The notes under the pieces: model-generated
What the model saw: only the letters and a program-made list of their open reading frames with translations
Told to the model about the DNA's origin: nothing
The model's database searches: none
Made by a program: the position numbers and the translations under genes
In this document: positions 35,505 to 39,243 of the stretch, in pieces
Layout of the letters: every line of letters starts with the position of its first letter
Position numbering within the stretch: position 1 is the stretch's first letter
Assembly (NCBI RefSeq): GCF_903933125.1
Contig: NZ_CAIZIZ010000096.1
Location: 1-39,243 of the forward strand
Origin: an uncultured Lamprocystis sp.
GTDB lineage: Bacteria > Pseudomonadota > Gammaproteobacteria > Chromatiales > Chromatiaceae
Direction of reading: 5' to 3'
DNA: 39,243 nt

Positions 35505-37874
35505 CTACCCCTTGCGTGCCTTCTCAAAGGCCGCGGCCAGCGCACCGCCCGCGGGAACCGGCTGCTCCGCGGGCTGGCGCTGGGGCGCCGGCCGTCGGTC
35601 GCCGCCCGCGCGTCGGGACTGGTCTTGTTGGCGCGGCGGCTGGCCGCGCGGGGCCCCGCGCTCCGGACGTTCGGTCCGTTCGCGGCCGGGCTCGCCGGCC
35701 CGCCGCTCCGCCGGCTCACCCAGCCGCATGGTCAGGGCGATGCGCTTGCGCGGAATATCCACTTCCAGGACCTTGACCTTCACCAGGTCGCCGGACTTGA
35801 CGACCTGATGGGGGTCCTTGACGAAATGGTCGGCGAGCATGGAAATGTGAACCAGGCCGTCCTGGTGGACGCCGATATCGACGAAGGCACCGAAGTTGGT
35901 GACGTTGGTGACCGTGCCCTCCAGGATCATCTCGGGTTGCAGGTCTTTCAGCGTCTCGACCCCCTCCCGGAACACCGCCGCCTTGAACTCGGGACGCGGG
36001 TCGCGGCCGGGCTTCTGCAGTTCGCTCAGGATGTCCTGCACCGTCGGCAGGCCGAAGCGCTCGTCGGTGAATTCCCCGGCATCCAGCCGGCGTAAGGTCG
36101 CGGTGTCACCGATCAGCTCGCGGATGCCCTTGCCCGCGCGCTCGCAGATGCGCCGCACCACCGGATAAGCCTCGGGATGGACGGCGGAGGCGTCCAGCGG
36201 CTCGTCGCTGTCCGGCACGCGCAGGAAACCGGCACTCTGCTGGAAGGCCTTGTCACCGAAGCGCGGCACGGCCATCAGCTTCTTGCGGTTGGGGAAGGCG
36301 CCGTTGGCCTCGCGGAAGGCGACGATGTGCTCGGCCAGGCCCTTGTTGAGCCCCGAGACCTGCGCCAGCAAGGGGACCGAAGCGGTGTTGAGATCCACGC
36401 CGACCGCGTTCACGCAGTCCTCCACCACCGACTCCAGGGCGCGCGCCAGGCGGGGCTGATTGACGTCATGCTGATACTGACCGACACCAATGGCCTTGGG
36501 GTCGATCTTGACCAACTCGGCCAAGGGGTCCTGGAGACGGCGCGCGATGGAGACGGCACCACGCAGCGATACGTCCATGCCCGGCAGTTCTTTGGAAGCG
36601 AATTCCGAGGCCGAGTAGACCGAGGCACCGGCCTCGCTCACCACCAGTGAGCGCAAGCCCAACTCGGGGTGCGCCTTGATCAGTTCGCGGGTGAGCTTGT
36701 CGGTCTCACGCGAAGCAGTACCGTTGCCGATGCTGATGAGTTTGACCTGATGCGCCTGGCACAGCTTGGCCAAGGTGGCGATCGAGGCATCCCACTGATT
36801 GCGGGGCTGATGTGGATAAATGGTGTCGGTGGCGGCCACCCGCCCGGTCGCATCGACGATGGCCACCTTGACCCCGGTCCGCAGCCCCGGGTCCAGGCCC
36901 AGGGTCGGCAGCCGCCCGGCCGGCGCGGCGAGGAGCAGGGCCTTGAGATTCAGGCCGAAGACGCGGATCGCCTCCTCTTCGGCGGCCTCCAGCACCCGGC
37001 CTTTGAGGTCCAGATCGAGGCGGGTCAGGAGTTTGATCCGCCAGGTCTTGCGCACCGTCTCGATGAGCCAGTCGTCCGCCGTCCGGCCTTGGGAGCGGAT
37101 GCCGAAGCGGGCGGCGACCATGGCGCGGAAGGGGGCGTCCGGGTCCTCGTCCTCGCCCGGCACCAGATCGAGATTCAGCACGCCTTGATTGCGCCCGCGA
37201 AACAGGGCGAGCGCCCGATGGGACGGGACCTTGGCGATTGCTTCGCGATAATCGAAATAGTCGGAGAACTTGTTGCCCTCCTGCTCCTTGCCGACAACCA
37301 CCTTCGACACCAGCACGCCCTCCTCCCATAGGCGATCCCGCAGGCGACCGGTCAACTCGGGGTCCTCGGCGAAGCGCTCCATCAGGATCTGCCGCGCCCC
37401 TTCGAGCGCCGCGGCGCCATCAGCCACGCCCTTGCCGGCGTCCACATAGCGCTCAGCCTGCGTCGCCGGGTCCTGGGTGGGATCAGCGAGCAAGCCGTCG
37501 GCCAGCGGTTCCAGCCCCGCTTCACGGGCAATCTGGGCCTTGGTGCGGCGCTTGGGTTTATAGGGCAGATAGAGATCTTCCAGACGCTGCTTGGTGTCCG
37601 CGCCCTCGAGGTCCGCACGCAGCGCGGCGGTGAGTTTGCCCTGCTCCTCGATACTGGCGATGACCGCGGTCCGCCGCTCGTTGAGCTCCCGCAGATAGCC
37701 CAGCCGTTCTTCCAGATGACGGAGCTGGGTATCATCGAGACCGTCGGTGGCCTCCTTGCGGTAACGGGCAATGAAGGGCACGGTTGCACCCTCGTCCAGC
37801 AGCCGAATGGCCGCCTCCACCTGGGAAGCGCGGGCGTTGAGCTCTTGGCTGATGGTCTCGGTGATAGTCTGCAT
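35505..37874 (-). CDS. tex: Tex-family RNA-binding transcription accessory protein
   Basis: Tex is a cytoplasmic nucleic-acid-binding protein related to eukaryotic Spt6 that influences transcription and stress tolerance. The 789-aa product has the standard domains in order. The helical Tex N-terminus contains [17 protein letters not shown] and [18 protein letters not shown]. The YqgF-like RNase H fold contains [18 protein letters not shown] and [12 protein letters not shown]. The helix-hairpin-helix region contains [24 protein letters not shown]. The S1 domain is at about residues 645-715 ([27 protein letters not shown]). A low-complexity Arg/Pro/Gln-rich tail of about 60 residues follows S1. 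The ATG at 37874 gives the normal start MQTITETIS. Confidence 0.95.
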   Translation of the reverse strand: MQTITETISQELNARASQVEAAIRLLDEGATVPFIARYRKEATDGLDDTQLRHLEERLGYLRELNERRTAVIASIEEQGKLTAALRADLEGADTKQRLEDLYLPYKPKRRTKAQIAREAGLEPLADGLLADPTQDPATQAERYVDAGKGVADGAAALEGARQILMERFAEDPELTGRLRDRLWEEGVLVSKVVVGKEQEGNKFSDYFDYREAIAKVPSHRALALFRGRNQGVLNLDLVPGEDEDPDAPFRAMVAARFGIRSQGRTADDWLIETVRKTWRIKLLTRLDLDLKGRVLEAAEEEAIRVFGLNLKALLLAAPAGRLPTLGLDPGLRTGVKVAIVDATGRVAATDTIYPHQPRNQWDASIATLAKLCQAHQVKLISIGNGTASRETDKLTRELIKAHPELGLRSLVVSEAGASVYSASEFASKELPGMDVSLRGAVSIARRLQDPLAELVKIDPKAIGVGQYQHDVNQPRLARALESVVEDCVNAVGVDLNTASVPLLAQVSGLNKGLAEHIVAFREANGAFPNRKKLMAVPRFGDKAFQQSAGFLRVPDSDEPLDASAVHPEAYPVVRRICERAGKGIRELIGDTATLRRLDAGEFTDERFGLPTVQDILSELQKPGRDPRPEFKAAVFREGVETLKDLQPEMILEGTVTNVTNFGAFVDIGVHQDGLVHISMLADHFVKDPHQVVKSGDLVKVKVLEVDIPRKRIALTMRLGEPAERRAGEPGRERTERPERGAPRGQPPRQQDQSRRAGGDRRPAPQRQPAEQPVPAGGALAAAFEKARKG

Positions 37875-37966
37875 CGGTGAAGCGGTCCTGCTTGAGTGGG
37901 TATCGCGGGCAGTGGCGAGGGCGAAACGGAGCGGGGTTCAGTGTATGACACAAATCGCTGTAACGA

Positions 37967-38335
37967 TCAGTCAATGCGGCACGTCTCGCCGTAGACGGCC
38001 ATGATCGCGCGCAGTTCGGCGAGGACTTCCAGTCGGGCGGTGGCCGTCAGACCGCTGGTCTCGGGCAGATCTTCGCCCTGTTCCAAACGCGCCATGCTCG
38101 ATCGGACCTGACGGCAGCCCTGGCGGCACAGCGCTTCGATGACCGCATCCAACGGGCTTTCGCCGCGCGTTGCCGCACGCGTCTCGATTGACGATAACTC
38201 GACTCTCTGCACCGGCGTCTCTCCCGAGCAGTACCGAACGCCCCAGCGCCCGGTCTGGTGTTGGGCCTTGATTCTCAACGCATCGGCCCGCGGCGACCCG
38301 ACCGTGGCGCGGACCGACACCTTGCGCCTGGCCAT
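37967..38335 (-). CDS. Small protein of unknown function
   Basis: This 122-aa open frame lies upstream of tex on the same strand, 92 bases away. I do not recognise it. The N-terminal half is basic (ARRKVSVRATVGSPRADALRIKA), and it holds four Cys residues spread along the chain (YCSG, LCRQGCRQ, ETCRID). The C-terminal half looks helical (LTATARLEVLAELRAIMAVYGE). Codon use resembles neighbouring genes, which supports coding. It follows the glycosyltransferase remnant. Confidence 0.5.
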   Translation of the reverse strand: MARRKVSVRATVGSPRADALRIKAQHQTGRWGVRYCSGETPVQRVELSSIETRAATRGESPLDAVIEALCRQGCRQVRSSMARLEQGEDLPETSGLTATARLEVLAELRAIMAVYGETCRID

Positions 38336-38364
38336 TCTACAGAAATCGTCGGTCGAATCCGCGC

Positions 38365-38640
38365 TGTTCGCGCGTGATCAGGCGTTGGTCACCGGGCTCG
38401 GCAGCTTGGCGACGCGGCTGCACCGGCGCACGCGGCGGGCCAGTTCCACTCGGGGAAGCCGCCGACGGCGGCGAAGAGGTCGCGCCGGATGGTCATGGCC
38501 TGATCGCCGAAGGTCGTCAGCCGCGATTCAAAACGCCAGCCCCAGGCATAGGCGCCGAGCAGCCAGTGGCGCTGATCGACGGCAATCCGCTCGCGTCGTG
38601 ACCGGGTTTGGCCGAGCGCCCCAGTACGAAGGCCCCAGAT
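38365..38640 (-). pseudogene. Family 2 glycosyltransferase remnant (TIGR04283-like)
   Basis: Two pieces survive. The first is HWLLGAYAWGWRFESRLTTFGDQAMTIRRDLFAAVGGFPE, which matches the acceptor-side YGDQ..F.RR..F...GGFPE block of TIGR04283-type glycosyltransferases. After a small deletion that removes the expected WPLFED region and shifts the frame comes VELARRVRRCSRVAKLPSPV, ending at a stop. The catalytic GT-A N-terminal part (DxD motif) is absent. It is an inactive fragment, probably left by a rearrangement. Confidence 0.65.
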
Positions 38641-38714
38641 GACACAGTACTCTTTGTGCAAAAACGACGCTTCAGGCGCTTACCAGGAATATCCCCCCCG
38701 ACTTATGCAAACGC

Positions 38715-39106
38715 TCAAGTCTGCAAAGCGCGGTTACGCCGTTGGCCCAACCACCAGGTCAGGCCGGCGATGGCGATGATCACCAGTGTGGCGCCCACCA
38801 GAAGCATGATCGACTGCTCGAGCCACCCGATGGCAGGCACGGCAAGGAACAGCACCGCGCCCAACCCGCAGATCCGCCAGACCCGCGCCTGCAATCCGGC
38901 CATGAAGGTGCCGAGTGCCAACAGGGTCAGCATGACGAGCCCAGAGGCGTTGGTGTTAAGGACACCCTGCACCCCCGCATTGTATAGAATATAGGTGGCG
39001 ACGATCAGTGCAAACCAGTTCAGCGCCTGCACCGTCACCAATTCCCACCGGGCCTCCGGCGTCGTGAAATGGCGCCACCCCGCGACGATACAGATGACGG
39101 CGTAGA
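38715..39106 (-). pseudogene. Small membrane protein lacking its start
   Basis: The readable product begins VYAVICIVAGWRHFTTPEARWELVTVQALNWF and continues through three or four hydrophobic segments (LIVATYILYNAGVQGVL, LVMLTLLALGTFMAGL, ICGLGAVLFLAVPAIGW, LLVGATLVIIAIAGLTWWL) to a basic end. A GTG at 39041 allows a 108-aa product. However, membrane-protein-like sequence clearly extends upstream to 39106, where it stops at the 17-base sequence shared with the other window end. The original 5' end has therefore been removed, probably by insertion. I do not recognise the family. Confidence 0.6.
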
Positions 39107-39243
39107 CTCGACTTTGGCCATTTCAGGGAGTCGAGGCCAGTTGATTCAGCACGCGTTGCCAATCCTGGCGGGAAATAACGAGGGCGTCCGGGTCTGCGGT
39201 TGAGTTGACGAAATTCGCCGCCGCCCAACTGGTGCGGCGCACC
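39107..39243. mobile_element. Probable end of an insertion sequence (partial)
   Basis: It begins with ctcgactttggccattt (39107-39123), the inverse of the sequence at 144-160, exactly where the membrane-protein gene is cut. A minus-strand frame enters from the window edge and stops at 39123 (ALVISRQDWQRVLNQLASTP then TGA). It could be the C-terminus of a transposase or passenger gene; I do not recognise it. About 120 bases are available, so the family cannot be named. Confidence 0.4.
39123..39243 (-). CDS. Partial reading frame, C-terminal 39 residues
   Basis: The frame is open from the window edge and ends with TGA at 39125-39123. Visible residues include SWAAANFVNSTADPDALVIS and RQDWQRVLNQLASTP. 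The start lies outside the window. The end resembles short DNA-binding antitoxin tails in style, but no family can be assigned. It lies just inside the putative insertion-sequence terminus. Confidence 0.35.
   Translation of the reverse strand, partial: VRRTSWAAANFVNSTADPDALVISRQDWQRVLNQLASTP

Overview
The window is GC-rich DNA from a gammaproteobacterium. The gene content best fits a purple sulfur bacterium (Chromatiaceae-like): a form IV RuBisCO-like protein, gammaproteobacterial housekeeping genes (recJ, darP/yjgA, rluB-type, gltX, tex) and abundant short dispersed repeats. The assignment is inferred from recognised protein families only. I saw no rRNA, tRNA or CRISPR.

Layout. 1-970: an SbmA/BacA-type ABC transporter gene cut off at base 161. 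1327-3689: darP and recJ, overlapping on the minus strand. 3888-5432: a pbpG-like D,D-endopeptidase and a TrhA/hemolysin III protein on the plus strand. 5433-7316: an rluB-type pseudouridine synthase and a DRE-TIM aldolase (minus). 7428-9325: a secreted RCC1/CARDB protein broken by a one-base frameshift. 9473-10051: Uma2-family nuclease. 10332-13863: split transketolase, a decayed ATPase plus TOPRIM-like pair, then the RuBisCO-like protein (plus); a lipoamide-dehydrogenase-like flavoprotein converges on it (13913-15346). 15510-16606: two small minus-strand genes. 16702-20308: gltX, a lipoprotein and a membrane protein. 20499-21587: murB.

21740-24900 is a graveyard of fragments (SrfA-like, formylglycine-generating-enzyme-like, Rhs/YD, DUF4143 ATPase) mixed with MITE-like repeats and one apparently intact PD-(D/E)XK protein carrying 21-bp tandem repeats. 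24952-27772 holds an XRE regulator and a clean regulatory unit: sigma70-like promoter, cobalamin riboswitch and a BtuB-type receptor. 28241-35179 holds two tandem paralogous secreted SBBP beta-propeller proteins; the downstream one is split by loss of one C in a short C run. 35505-39106: tex, a small unknown gene, a glycosyltransferase remnant and a membrane protein that has lost its start.

Both window ends break a gene at the same 17-base sequence in opposite orientation. This suggests that the window is bounded by two copies of one insertion sequence. The most interesting biology is the split transketolase/RuBisCO-like locus. The strongest structural observations are the shared end sequence, the one-base frameshifts in giant secreted repeat proteins, and a probable ATC start codon for darP.
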